Source of the DNA: Siphonodentalium dalli
Lineage: Eukaryota > Mollusca > Scaphopoda > Gadilida > Siphonodentaliidae
DNA: 64,000 nucleotides
Assembly (NCBI GenBank): GCA_032622095.1
Contig: CP136061.1
Location: 6,334,734 to 6,398,733 of the forward strand
Reading direction: 5' to 3'
The translations under genes and the position numbers were made by a program. Below are positions 32,707 to 44,368 of this stretch, piece after piece (position 1 is the stretch's first letter; the number at the start of each line of letters is the position of its first letter). The notes beneath the pieces are model-generated. The model saw nothing but the letters and a program-made list of their open reading frames with translations, ran no database searches and was not told the origin of the DNA.

Positions 32707-34778
32707 GTGAGAATATTTATAGTATGAACCAGCTGTATCTTAACAGATCATGTTATGTCTTAATCCGAATTGCTTTTTATTTTTTTTGTTCATTTTTTTT
32801 TAGTGCCACTTTAAATTTTCAGTGTTCCTAGTCAGAACTCCTCATTCATACTCATCTTTGGGAAGTTTTCAAAATATGCGACATGTGTTCACTTCAACCT
32901 ACGATTTCTCAGCCATATCTCTGAATATCAAATCATGCCTTCTATGAGTTGAATAGGGCATTCAGATAACGCCTTTGCGACGCGTGCGTTTCAGTGTTAA
33001 CTATACCAAGCTCTGAGACATGAGCAACACGTGCGATGTGCCAATCGTTTTCAACGCACGTTCCGTATTTTGTTTGTGCACCACAGAGGCCGCATACCTT
33101 TATAAATGGAAAATTACGTCACTTGGCTTTTTGACTACCGCAAAGTCGCCTCTGTAACAATTTATTCATTTAAACATAGCTCCGATTGGCAAAATAAATA
33201 TTCTCTTGTTGCAGGTGGGATAATATATGGAAGTGTGTTTTGTTTTCGTTAGCTCACCTGATACGAAGTATCATGGGGAGCTACAGTCGTCACATATTGT
33301 ACGTTAGTCAACAATTTCTTTAAATGACTTCTTCTCCAAAACCCCTTGGTCGATTTTGCTCAAATTTGGTGTGGGAGTGGGCGACTGGTTTTCAGATTTG
33401 TTAAAATTAGGTCAATATGTTGAAAGGGACTTATTTGGGTGCAACTTTAATCTTCTTCTCAAGAACCACCAGGTGGATTTCTTTCAAACTTGATCTGGAG
33501 CATTATTGGTACTCATAGTTTCAGATTTGTTCAAGGCATTATGCTCGAATGATTTTAAGGGGCCATTAGGGCCCTTTGAAAATAGTGGTTTTGGGTTTGA
33601 CTTGGAAAAATATGTTTTCTCAAGATAAACATGGTGGCTTGGCCCATTTCGCTCAAATTTGTTGTGCATGTGCCTTGGGTGACTGGTATTCAGATATGTT
33701 AACATTAGGTCAATATGTTCATACCGGTAAGGGGGCAAAAGGGGCTTATTTGGGTGAAATTAAAAAAAATTGGTTTCCTCAAGAACCACTAAGTGGATTT
33801 CTTTCAAACTTGGTCTGGAGCATTACAATTTACTGGAACCCATATTTTCAGATTAGTTCAAGGCGTCATGCTTGACTGATTTAAAGGGTCGCAGGGCTCT
33901 CTGAAACTAGGGTTTTTGGGTTCGATGCAGCTTTTCAAATTGGAAAAATATGTTTTTCTCAAGAAAAACATGGTGGAATTCTTCCAAATTTGGTTTGGAA
34001 CATTAATGGGAGACCTAGTATCAGATTTGTTTACCATTATGTTGGTGGGGCCAAACAATTTGTTATTTTTTTCTATTTTTTAAGGACGACCATGGCCAGC
34101 TGGGTGCAGCCCAGCCACACATTTGTTGAGTAGCAACAAATGCGCTGGTCGTCCTTATACTGAGTTCACTTTCAAACATGGGTGCCGCCATCTTGAATTT
34201 GAGGGGGCCTTCATCTTGGTCGTCCTTATACTGAGTTCGCTTTCGAACATGGGTGCCACCATCTTGAATTTGAGGGGCCGCCATCTTGGAACGTCATTGC
34301 AGTTAAATTAAAACTACAAAATGTTACTTTTCATATAGCCAACATAACAGTAATCATTACGTTAAGGCATTACATGGTTTATTCTTTGCACGTTTATGTA
34401 AACTATTAGGTGACATCACAGATATGTTGTATCCAAAGCGACGTCATATTGGCACGCACATTTCCCCGCGAAATTTCCCCAACTAAAATTTCAATGATAG
34501 AAATATGAAGCTTACGGCACTACACCATGTCAGGTGAGCATCCCAGCCGCCTCTAGTCAACTAGATATTGTGTATGAATAAAAGTTGAGTGCATCGTGCA
34601 TGTATATATGCAAAATTTTCTCCTGTTCCAGCAGGCCTAATGTTTTGAGGTCCGGTAAATACTGGGGTGTTCTACCGGTACATTAATTTAAAATTGAGGA
34701 TTATGTAAATAAGGCCTGAAAGCTAATCCATTTGAAGCTTATATCTGCATTGTAATATTTTAAAACCTTCTTTTCTAG
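32707..34778 (+). other. Transposase intron 2
   Basis: GTGAGAATA donor, and a CCTTCTTTTCTAG acceptor ending at 34778. It is filled with a diverged half copy of the 18852 MITE (about 32775-32960), a block of AGCTCACCTGA-type repeats, and two ATGGGTGCCRCCATCTTGA units (about 34160-34300). Confidence 0.7.
33250..34080 (+). repeat. AGCTCACCTGA-type dispersed repeat, internally iterated
   Basis: It starts TAGCTCACCTGATACGAAGT. Three diverged modules follow, each with TTTGCTCAAATTTG / GACTGGTATTCAGA / TTAGGTCAATATGTT / CTTTCAAACTTGGTCTGG. It resembles a family common in bivalves. Several translated frames here are by-products. Confidence 0.7.
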
Positions 34779-37485
34779 CTCATCTGAAAATGACAAGTCT
34801 TCTGTTGATTCATCTGACTCTGAAAACATGGACAGTGATGGATCTGGAGAATTTGAAGCCGACGTTGAATCAGAATGGTGTTGTCGGTATGACCAAGATA
34901 TTTACAACTCACATGTGGCTGATGAGAAAGTAACAGAAGATTTAACAATACTACAGTGGTTGGCGATGAATTTTCACCTATTCGTTCTCCACCCTACTAT
35001 GAGCAAAGCAGCCTTTAGTCATATTCTGGAGATGCAAAGTGTGCTACATCATGACAAAAGTGTCATGCCAAATTCTTATTATAATGCACGCAAGATTATT
35101 GAACCATTTCTTATCAAGAAATTTGTTTACCATGTCTGTGTCAATGACTGCATAATATTTAGAGGAGAGTATGAAGACGTTGAAATTTGTCCAATTTGTA
35201 AGGAGGAAAGGTACAAGATGGACAGATCTAGATCTATAGCTAGTGGCCGAAATAAAAACAATTCAACAGGACGTCGCAGATTTGTGTACATTCCTATAGG
35301 CCCGAGAATTGCAAGAATGTTTGGTGAAGTGAACCTGGCACAGCTGGTACAATCCCACCCTGGAAACACTGATACATGTAGTGATGGTAAAATGTCTGAT
35401 ATTCATGATTCGCCAATCTGGAAGGAGCTGTATTCTGTGCAGGGTCACTTCAAAGGTGACAAAAATGGGTTATCCTTTGCATTGGAACTGGATGGTGTCA
35501 ACCCGTTCCACAATATTGGTGCTATATACTCTATGACTCCAATTATGCTCACATTGTTAAACCTACCGAGACATGTGAGGAACGCATTCGGAAACATAAA
35601 CCTTGTGGGAATAATTCCAGGAAATGGACGTTCAGAAGCAAAAAACATTGATCCTTACATTGAGATCTTAGTCGATGAGTTGATTTTCATTTCTGGCTAC
35701 TCGGCATTTAATAGTTATGAAAAAGCTCCTATAGAGGTGAAAGTGAAACTTCTGCTCTTTGTTTTAGACTATCCAGGCCTTTCAAAACTTTTTCATCAAC
35801 AGGGAAGTGGTAGTTTGTCTGGATGCCATTGGTGTATGGTCAGAGGTAGAAAATGCAAACATTTAGATAAGGTTATTTACTTGTCCAACAGATCTTTTCT
35901 GGATACAGGAGATTCTCTGAGACTTGATGATAAAAATTTCAGCGTAAAGTCGACCGATTTTTCTGAGAAGCCAGACCTACGCGATTCAAGAAATGAGTTG
36001 GCCTACCGTAAAGCATTTCAAGGGGCATCAAATAAAACAAATTCAAATAAAGTTGCTAGTGCGACAGGCTGCAAGAGTACATATCCTTTAATGCGTTTAC
36101 CAGGACATTCGAGAATTGAGAGCACCCTGCCAGATGCATGCCACACCATAAAGGATGCAATACAGAACATTATGAATGTTATAGTACAAAACAAAAAAGT
36201 TAACATGGCCAAAGTCATAAGTGCTGAACAGAATTATGGTAGGCTTCATAATTCAGTATTGGATGTGGTAACTTCTGATGATGGGCCAGTATGTAAAAAG
36301 AGGAAGTTGCAAAAACCAGAACTTCCATATGTGTTGACAAAATCTGAGTTGAATATCGCTGACCAACGTGCAAGTAGTTTAAGGGTGCCATCTGACTTTG
36401 GCTTGAAACCGTCCAAATTCATTTCAAATACCAGCAGCTTGAAATCACACGACTGGAAACAGTTAGGCTCTCAAGAAATTCTAAAGTTTTGTCTAAAAGG
36501 GGCCCTTGAGCCACGATGTAGAGGAACGTTATTTTCCCTACTTGATTGCGTGGCAGACATGTGTCAGGAATGTTTGTCTATTGACGATATCAATGACTTG
36601 AAAGTAAAAATCAACACAGCACTAGCGCTACTGGAAAGAGACTTCCCACTACACATACAGAATATAACTACACACATTCTGCATCATATTCCAGAGGGGA
36701 TGGTCCGATATGGACCTGTGTACAGCACATGGATGTGGGTCTATGAACGCTTCAATTCCTGGATTTGCAAACGTGTACAAAACAAAAGATATCCGGAGGC
36801 AACTGTTGTGGAAACATTTCTCATTCATGATTGGTGTAACTTCATGATTTCTTCGGGTCGACTCCCATTGCATGCATTGAAGAGCTGCTCAATGTTCACT
36901 TCGAGCTTTTTTGATGATGGTGATGCAAATAATAGTAAACAGCGACAGAAACAATTATATGTGCTTAGAAGAAAAAAGCTTAAAAATTTACACAAACAGC
37001 TGGGCAAGGAAAATTGTGATGGAAAGTGTTCAGTGTATAGATATTTTGTTCACAAAGAATCAAATCCTAAGACAATGCGAATACGCACATACACTTCGCA
37101 ATCAAAAGAATTACTCTCTGCAAAAAGTATGTCGTCATTCATATGTGCAGAATTCCAGCGAGGAACGCAGAAGCAAAAGTTGTGTTCTGGAAAGTTTGCA
37201 TTCTTTGGTAGAATTGATTTCTTCGTTGAACATATGAGTGAAAATAATAGTGCAATCAACACACTTGCATTTGTTAATTGGTATGATAACATCAGAGTTG
37301 ACCATGACTCTGGTCTGTGGTACACAGACATGAATACTGCAGGTGGCAATTCAAAAAAATCTTTTATTTTAACAAAACTCATGTCGGATCCTCTTGTGAC
37401 TGCTGTTGAAGATGGTTGTCTGTGGTTTCTTGGTAATACACCCCAGCCTAATGACTTTAAATATAATCATACAGTGAGAGATTGA
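34779..37485 (+). CDS. CACTA TNP2-like transposase, exon 3 (catalytic part)
   Basis: Entered in phase 2 (AG + C) and in frame with ATG 34828; stop at 37483-37485. The spliced product is about 1,088 residues from the GTG at 30030, or 1,070 from ATG 30084. Counting from 34828: a zinc-ribbon-like CVNDC...CPIC at 104-124; LELDGVNPFHNIGAIYSM at 220-236, equivalent to plant DGFNPFG, with D222 a candidate catalytic acid; NLPRHVRNAFGNINLVGIIPG near 245-265; LLFVLDYPGLSKLF with D314, then CHWC at 333-336; LPDACHTIKDAI at 434-445; LLERDFP with E603 a candidate third acid; and HHIPEGMVRYGP...WMWVYERFNSWI at 619-646, like the region after the core in TNP2 (DUF4218-like). No internal stop or frameshift. 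Family: transposase_21 (tnp2), which cuts CACTA ends. The catalytic assignments are inferred. Confidence 0.9.
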
Positions 37486-37539
37486 GTCATGGACCAACAA
37501 ATATAGGCAAATTTAACTGTATACATTACATTGTACTAA

Positions 37540-38190
37540 ACCCATATTGATGTTTAGAGGCGTCATCACTTTGAGTAAGGTATACAGCCCGCATTTCCCC
37601 GGCCTCTGCTCGCTAAGACATTCGGATAGATAATGATGCTAGACAGATCGCCCGAGAGCACTCCCATAGGCCTCCTATAGCGGGATTACGTCGCCACAAA
37701 TGGTTTGTTCACATTTAGTAATTGGTGTGTTTTTTTTAAAGTATAGAGAAGACGATAAAATATATTAGCAATTGATGAGACAACTAAATCATTGACCAAT
37801 ACAACAGTGTAAATGAATTGTAAAGGTACGAAGCAAAGGATTTTTTACATTTATCGAGTGACATCCAAAATAGCGTTGAATGTAATATATATATAAACAA
37901 AGCTTTGTGAACTTAATTCAACTTGCTAGCTATATGGACAGCTAATTTACCAGGACTGTTGATGTATCACACATTGTAATCGGAAGACACTGATCTTTCC
38001 AACTATAGTACTATACCAGGGTTTTGGTTCAAGAATATCTGAGTGGAAATCCTGTTATAGGATGGCTACGGGAGCACTCCCGGGCTCTGTCGACCATTTA
38101 TATCTAACCGAATGTCTTAGTGAGCAGAGGCCGGGGAAACGCGGGCTAAGTAAGCTTTAGAGGCATTCTTCGAGTGTTCTTAATGCTACT
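37540..38190. mobile_element. Foldback element with GC-richer arms
   Basis: CCCGCATTTCCCCGGCCTCT with GCTCGCTAAGACATTCGG (about 37590-37627) is mirrored at 38113-38152. GAGCACTCCCATAGG also pairs with the inverse in GGGAGCACTCCCGGG. The ends are imprecise. Confidence 0.7.
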
Positions 38191-38258
38191 GATCATGACA
38201 TGGTTACATGGTGAATGAGTCGATTTCATTGGATCAGTTTTAATAATGCAGTACATCT

Positions 38259-39049
38259 ACCTTACTCGTATTTGAATTCGCGCAGTACTTTTAGCGTGAC
38301 CATGAAATTAAAACTGAGTGATAAAAAGTATGATACAAAAGTTTATCGATAATTTTATTTCAAATTCTATTAGATTCTTAGATTGGAACTCTCTATAATT
38401 GTTCTGTATTTCAGACGTCTGAAAGCAGTAAACTGACTAAATGTCGGAGAAATTATTATTATCGGAAATGGCATTACATTACAGGTGGTCTATATGTTCA
38501 CAACTTTCTAGTTCAAATTTGGAACTGATACTATGTATCCATGGAGCTGTCGTCCATTGTATATAAAATTGATTTACCTTTGCTATTCCCAGGAACACAA
38601 AATGTTGGGTAATAGTCTTTGAGAATGTGTTTGAACTTTGAAGTTTCAGATTTGCATGCAGTATATAGATACTATTATTTACGAGGTTTTTGTGGAACAT
38701 AAAATTATAGCAGCGTTCGCAGTTTTAAACTTTATCAGATCAATTGAACCATATATATGAGGTAACATGTCTTAAGATATACATCAAGCAACGAAGTATA
38801 ACCACTAAATTGATGTTCTGCACCTGCTATGATATTTGGCACAGACCACATTTCCATTCACTTCTACATGTATACCTTTTTGCAACATTTCCGCATGGAT
38901 TCTATATATTCTGAACAACTTAAAATAAAACTGTCAGCTTTAAATTCGCATCAGGGTGCGCGAATTCAAAATGTGCGAATTTAAAACTGAGTGAAAAATA
39001 GGTACTACATGTACATGTACGTGAATTTAAATACGAGTAAGGTATATAG
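38259..39049. mobile_element. Non-autonomous element with TACCTTACTCG ends
   Basis: TACCTTACTCGTATTTGAAT at 38259 is inverted at 39030-39049 (ATACGAGTAAGGTA). Inside both ends are GAATTCGCGC-like and TTAAAACTGAGTGA words. The open frame at 38479-38700 is not recognised. Confidence 0.6.
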
Positions 39050-39139
39050 CTTTATTGAAGACCTATTCCCAATAAAGGATAGAAAACCACATAATGCCTT
39101 AATTTCAAATTTGTATGGCAGACATGTGTCCATATAGAT

Positions 39140-39615
39140 TAAAGGTACTCAATCCGATAAAACTCCTCCCAATTACTATTTCAATGGCTTCGGGGGGTCA
39201 AAAATATTTGATTCGAGTCGAGGAAGTCACCCATCAAAGCTCAGATTTGTTAGATATCGATTTTAGAAATCTATTATTTTTCATTATCGGGAATACTTTC
39301 TGGCCCAGAACGCAGTCAAAATTGCGTTATTATTACCACTTGATTTTAGAGTTATCCATCCTTGTCTGTTTGAATAGAGTTTTGGTGTACACATCTCGAG
39401 CAGGATATGAAATTGACGGCAATTATTAGTATCTCGAGAATATAACAAATTTCAAAAATCAATATCTAATAACTCTGAGCTTTGTTTGATGGGTTCCTCG
39501 ACTCGAAGCAAATATTTGTTACCCCCAAAGAAATAGTAATATAGGACCCTCTGATCGGATTGTTGTTGTTGGAATCTGTTGAGATGGGGACCCTCTGTTC
39601 GGATTGAGTACCTTT
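39140..39615. mobile_element. Foldback element, GGTACTCAATCCGA ends
   Basis: AAAGGTACTCAATCCGATAA at the left pairs with CGGATTGAGTACCTTT at the right. Inner arms CATCAAAGCTCAGATTTGTT and TAACTCTGAGCTTTGTTTGA pair around the centre. The frames at 39115-39429 and 39466-39708 are arm-encoded. Confidence 0.7.
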
Positions 39616-39769
39616 AAGCAACATAAATTGTTCCTGTTTTGACGTCAGTGTGTAATTAACACAGAATCGCACACTTGTGGGATGGCTTTGGTGCAGTATG
39701 GCACTCAATTTGACGACACTACCCCCAGTGCTTCATGACATCATAGACTCGTGCCATAACCATCAAAGC

Positions 39770-40265
39770 CTTCACACATGTACAAGTGTAATGTGGGGTT
39801 CTGTGAAAGTAGGATTTTTGGGTTCGACTTGCAAAAATCTGTTTTCTCAACATATACATAGTGGCTCGGCTGATTTTGCTCAAATTTAGTGTGAACGTGC
39901 CTTGGGTGACTGGTATTCGGATTTGTTAAAATTAGGTCAATATGTCGATAAAGGGGTCGGGTGTATTTGGGTACAACTTTTAAAAAATCTTTTTTCTCAC
40001 AAACCACTAGGTGGAATTCTTTCATACTTGGTCTGTAGCATTATTGAAACCTATAGTTTCAGATTTGTCCAAGGTATCATGCTTAACTGATTTTAAAGGG
40101 CTAGCTATAGGGCTCTCTGAAAATAGGGTTTTTGGGTTCGACTTGGAAAAATCTGTTTTCTCAAGAAATACATGGTGGAATTCTTCCACATTCGGTTTGG
40201 AACATTAATGTGACAACTAGTATCAGATTTGTTTACCATTATTTTTTCTGGGCTTTTCAGCTCAT
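39770..40265 (+). repeat. AGCTCACCTGA-type repeat, second block
   Basis: Two modules with TTTGGGTTCGACTTG, GATTTTGCTCAAATTTAG and TTAGGTCAATATGTCG are homologous to 33340-34000. Confidence 0.7.
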
Positions 40266-41365
40266 TTCTAAAAAAAAAAATTTGGATTTAATTAATTTGG
40301 TTTTATATCTTGGTTTTTTGTTCTGACCCCCTTGATAAAGAATATATTTTTTCTTCAACGCCACAGTAGTCAAGTGGGCTCAAATTTGATCTGCAATATC
40401 TATGGGGGAGTAGAACTTTTGTTGAAACCACCTCAACATTAATTTAATAGACCCAAGGCCATAAAATTTAAACCCATTTGCTGACGCACATTTTGAAAAT
40501 ATTGTGTGTCACTGTGAAACTGATATTTGTTGAAATGAGTGGGTTGGTAACTTATAATGTGCGCCAGAACCTCTGGTGACAAGCCTGTGACTAATATTGC
40601 CATGAAAGTGCTTGCTCGATAAATTGAGCCCCCCAATCAAGTGACAATATATCACATTTTATCGTATAGTCTATATATTATATATCGTAAAGTTACTAAG
40701 GCTCGAATTAGTTTCTCCTTTTGAAAACAAGCATATAGCACCGACGCATGTCAGGTGAGCGTCCCAGCTGCCCTGGCGGCTCTAGTTTGAAAATACTATG
40801 GTTGGCATCACATAATATAGCTATAGTGTATATCATATATATCAAACTATCCAATTAATAAAACACACTGATCATCAGACATGATTCCATTTCTATCCAT
40901 GAAAACTGTTTTGCTTTTGGGTTGTATTGGTATTTTATATATAAAAGCAGTTTAACAAGCTTAAGTTGCACAGGCACAACTTGTACATTCCAATTTATTT
41001 CATTAGAATCTAAAAGAAACCACATTTGGAAAGTGATGAACATCAATTTTCCTATTCCAATAAGATGGGGGTGTTAATTAATATTTACACTTCTACCTGC
41101 ACTTCTGCTACCGAGACTGAATCAAGTCTTCTGTTTGGTCAGGAACTGATCAGCTGATAGAGCAACCGTAATGCATAAAGTATGAAAGAAGTTGACACCT
41201 GCTTCACATGTGTAACGTAGCAATTACGTTAACAACGCGCCTGTCGCTTTTAACATTCTATTTTTCACTAGAAAACGGTGCAAATCACATGTGCAAATCA
41301 TTCATTTTATTCAATAATCGAAACAAATTTCCATTGAATGTTCTTTTTGGTGTGTAAATATAAAT
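40266..41365. other. Giant element interior, no recognised gene
   Basis: AT-rich. 40748-40790 repeats the TGTCAGGTGAGCGTCCCAGC motif seen at 34540 and, inverted, at 15525. Confidence 0.5.
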
Positions 41366-41490
41366 AATGTTTCCTGTATTTCCATGCGTTATGAAATCAG
41401 GTTGGTCTGACAAAGTTATGTGAGGAGCGCTTCAGCGCTACACACTGCAACCTGCTTTCATACATCGATCATATCTAGAAATACAGGAAG
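41366..41490. repeat. Hairpin next to the right subterminal array
   Basis: GTTTCCTGTATTTC, then ATGAAATCAGGTTG, is mirrored by CAACCTGCTTTCAT and GAAATACAGGAAGC, with an apex GAGCGCTTCAGCGCT. Confidence 0.7.
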
Positions 41491-41504
41491 CAAACTTTCA
41501 GTTC

Positions 41505-42117
41505 TTAATGAGTTTGATGGGCATTCATTTTTCAAATTCTATGTTAATGGCCATTAACCACCATAGGTACATCATTTAGGGCCCTTAATTTTTTTATTAC
41601 TAAGTTAATGGGCATTAAACACCAGCACTATTGAGGTGATAGCCATTAATTTTTCAAAATTATTAGATAATGGCCATTAAACACCAAAATGCATATAATT
41701 AATGGTCATTAACATATAATTAATGAGCATCAAGTTTTCAAATCATACTTTAATGGCCATTAACCATCATGGATGTACAACAGTTGGTATCAATTTCTCA
41801 AAGTACTTAATTAATGGCCATTAAACACTCAAATACATATAAGATGGATAATAGCCATTAAAATATTAGAGACTATGGCCATTAAATTGTGGTCTTTACA
41901 AATTTTAAGGGCATCTAATGGCCATTAACAATACATTGTTGATGATTAATGGGAAATATGGCAGTATTGGCCATTAAAATAACAAAATGTAATGGTTTTT
42001 AATGGGTTCTGGGAAACCCATTATTTTTTTTGTTACAAGAATTAATGGCATAAAGTAATGGATTTATGATATTTAATGGAATTTTAATGGGATTTTAATG
42101 ATATTTTAATGGGTTGT
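41505..42117. repeat. CACTA right subterminal motif array
   Basis: More than 25 occurrences of TTAATGGCCATTAA-like words (for example 41543-41556, 41752-41763, 41810-41822), on average less G/C-extended than in the left array, and becoming TTTTAATGGGA near the end. It is the counterpart of 10712-11285. Confidence 0.9.
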
Positions 42118-42130
42118 GTGTGCAGTAGTG
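42105..42130 (-). repeat. CACTA terminal inverted repeat, right
   Basis: Reads ...GGGTTGTGTGTGCAGTAGTG to the end, the inverse of the left terminus. Confidence 0.9.
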
Positions 42131-42133
42131 ATA
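42131..42133. other. Target site duplication ATA, right
   Basis: ATA directly after CAGTAGTG. It matches 10698-10700 and the single ATA of the empty-site relative. Confidence 0.9.
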
Positions 42134-42245
42134 GCAGATGAGACCATGCAGAATGAGGTCCCAAGAGGGTGAATTTGGTGATGCTAGCCTGCTGTGCAGG
42201 ATAGCTTCACTAATTTCACCCTCTGGGGACCTCATTCTGAAAATG
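42131..42245. mobile_element. Right half of the split family A MITE
   Basis: ATAGCAGATGAGACCATGCA, then GAATGAGGTCCCAAGAGGG and its hairpin partner ending CCTCATTCTG. It is colinear with 9384-9492. Confidence 0.9.
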
Positions 42246-42318
42246 ACAGGCACCTTATTCTCAGGCCTGAATCGGACGATCTGCGTTGTAACACAAGGCA
42301 CCCGTGTGAGCAGTTTAA

Positions 42319-42692
42319 CCCTTTACCCAACAAACCGGCCAAAACCGGCCAAATAAAGCTTCAACAGCCTAAAATATCTTCGGTCTGTCTCAATAGAACC
42401 ATACAAATATGGATATCATTAGAACCGGCTCCTTGGCCACATTGTGATAGTTACAGTTTTGCCCTTTGCCAATGCATTCTCTTAGGTCGCCTCGCATATA
42501 TAAGAGAATGCATTGGCCTAAAAAAATCATTTTTTTAACACTTTTTATCATTTTTTTCTTACATTCTTTAACAATTTTATAATTTTTAATGTGTTAAGCC
42601 AATGCATTCTCTTATATATGCGAGGCGACCTATGGTCGACTCGCATATATAAGAGAATGCATTGGCACAGGGCCGTTCTGTTGGGTAAAGGG
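42319..42692. mobile_element. TTAA MITE, copy 2
   Basis: CCCTTTACCCAACA ... TGTTGGGTAAAGGG between TTAA at 42315-42318 and 42693-42696. The first hairpin has lost part of its left arm and loop (CTCTTAGGTCGCC). Confidence 0.9.
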
Positions 42693-42752
42693 TTAACATA
42701 AGACAACAGATCATGTTATTTTAATGGACCAACACAACACAGTCGTCTGAAT

Positions 42753-43601
42753 GCTGGAAATAGTTTGTCTGTAATTTGCAGAATGAGGTCCCCAGCATGG
42801 CAGGCTAGCATCACCAAATGCACCCTCTGGGAACCTCATTCTGCTGAGGCCTTAACCCTTTACCCAACAAAAACGGCCAAATAAAGCTTCAACAGCCTAA
42901 AATATCTTCGGTGTGTCTCAATAACACCATACAAATATGGATATCATTGGAACCGGTTCATTGACCCCATTGTGATGGTTACAGTTATGCCCTGTGCCAA
43001 TGCATTCTCTTATATATGCGAGTCGATCATAGGTCGCCTCGCATATATAAGAGAATGCATTGGCCTAAACAAAATTCATTTTTTAACACTTTTTACCATT
43101 TTTTCTTACATTCTTTAGCAATTTTATAATTTTTTCTTACATTTTTTAACAATTTTTATAATATTTTTCTACTTTCTTTGACAATTTTATCATTTTTAAT
43201 ATGTGTTAAGCCAATGCATTCTCTTATATATGCGAGGCGACCTATGGTTGACTCGCATATATAAGAGAATGCATTGGCACAGGGCCGTTCTGTTGGGTAA
43301 AGGGTTAACTGCTATGGGCGATCTAGGATCAGATTGAAGTTCCCCAGTTGAAGTTCTGCAAATTAGGGGATATAGAAACTACAGATTAGGGGATATAGAA
43401 ACTGATCAGAAGGAGGGTGGAAGTAACTACAAACAATGTTAATTTGAGACTATGAATACTTCCCAGAAGATGATGCCTAAGCTGAATGAGGTCCCCAGAG
43501 GGATAATTTAGTAAAACTAGCCCGCTGTGCAGGGTAGCGTCACTAAATTCACCCTCTGTGGACCTCATTCTGCAAATTACAGACACACTATTTCAAGGCT
43601 T
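42753..43601. mobile_element. Family A MITE split by a TTAA MITE
   Basis: The left hairpin (42781-42844, shortened) runs to GCTGAGGCC. After the TTAA MITE the element resumes with AACTGCTATGGGCGATCTAG, which in intact copies (46080, 50848) follows GCTTAGGCCCTC directly. The right hairpin is at 43487-43573. Confidence 0.85.
42856..43304. mobile_element. TTAA MITE, copy 3 (nested)
   Basis: TTAA at 42852-42855 and 43305-43308, with the same ends and double hairpin as the other copies. The spacer between the hairpins is longer here, with iterated TTTTTCTTACATT words. Confidence 0.9.
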
Positions 43602-43609
43602 GTGTCGTC

Positions 43610-44204
43610 TGCTCCAGTCTATTTGGGGCTCTCTATGAGTTCAGACACATAATGGCCAGTTAACAATAGTTAAAAATAAAACCATGTTGTAAAATATTTA
43701 GAAAAAATCATTTTCGAGGCATCTGTTTTGCTATTCTATTATTAAGAAAAGAATGTTGTTTGAGCTTGTTTTATTGGCTCATGTTATGGTGTGATTTATT
43801 GGAATATGCATCGAGACCCCTGTGAATTTTGATAATCGTTTTGTTATTCGATTGAACCTCGATATTCGATTCAAAGTGATTCAACTTTAAAACAATGAAT
43901 ACTAATTTTGAATACTTCAAACCAGTGAACACGAAAGTAAATGCTTTCATCGGTATTATATTTGAACATTCACAACTAGTGTGAAGTATAAAAAGTAGAT
44001 ACGCTAGCAAATATTTGCTCAAAATCTGCCATTTTAAGTTAACATTAATAACTGTTCTACATTACCCTCTTGTTTCACGACCGCAGACATAACAGTTTAT
44101 AATTTAATCTGAGGACATTCAATTTGAGACGGTAAGATACCTCACAATTCTGTTGAACATCACGTGACTCACAGTGACTGCTAATACCTTCATTATATAA
44201 AGTT
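43610..44204. other. Stretch without recognised features
   Basis: AT-rich, with only short open frames and no recognised domain. Confidence 0.5.
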
Positions 44205-44368
44205 ATTATACAATGTTGTGTACAGTATGTGTTTTTCTTGTACGAGTCCAGGTTGTGGTGAAAAGTCATATTGGACGAGACACGCCAGTGTCGAGTCCAA
44301 TATGACTTTTCACCACAACCTGGACGAGTACAAGAAAAACTCATACTGTACACAACATTGTATAATGA
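44205..44368. mobile_element. Foldback element of 164 bp
   Basis: TTATACAATGTTGTGTACAG...GAGTCCAGGTTGTGGTG is mirrored almost perfectly by CACCACAACCTGGAC...CTGTACACAACATTGTATAA, around a loop with CACGCCAGTGTCG. Fragments of GAGTCCAATATGACTTT recur at 44609-44702. Confidence 0.85.

Larger units (their letters stand above)
10701..42130. mobile_element. Giant CACTA (CMC/EnSpm) transposon, 31,430 bp
   Basis: A single DNA transposon. Evidence seen: CACTACTGCACACA at the left and its reverse complement at the right; 3-bp ATA target duplication; flanks that rejoin into a family A sequence found uninterrupted at 9260-9495; subterminal arrays of TTAATGGCCATTAA-like motifs at both ends; and an internal three-exon TNP2-like transposase gene plus a second, oppositely oriented protein gene. 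Known family behaviour: CACTA transposases cut at the CACTA ends, and in plants a partner protein binds subterminal motifs. Size is inflated by nested insertions (22301-24566, 25406-25776, 16650-17938 and several foldbacks), but subtracting the clear ones still leaves more than 20 kb. Both ends and the transposase frame look intact, so autonomy is possible. Confidence 0.9.

Noticed and set aside
34520-34535. GGCACTACACC as an internal CACTA terminus
   Set aside because: It lacks the GCACACA continuation and subterminal motifs. It belongs to the AGGTGAGCATCCCAGC repeat edge.
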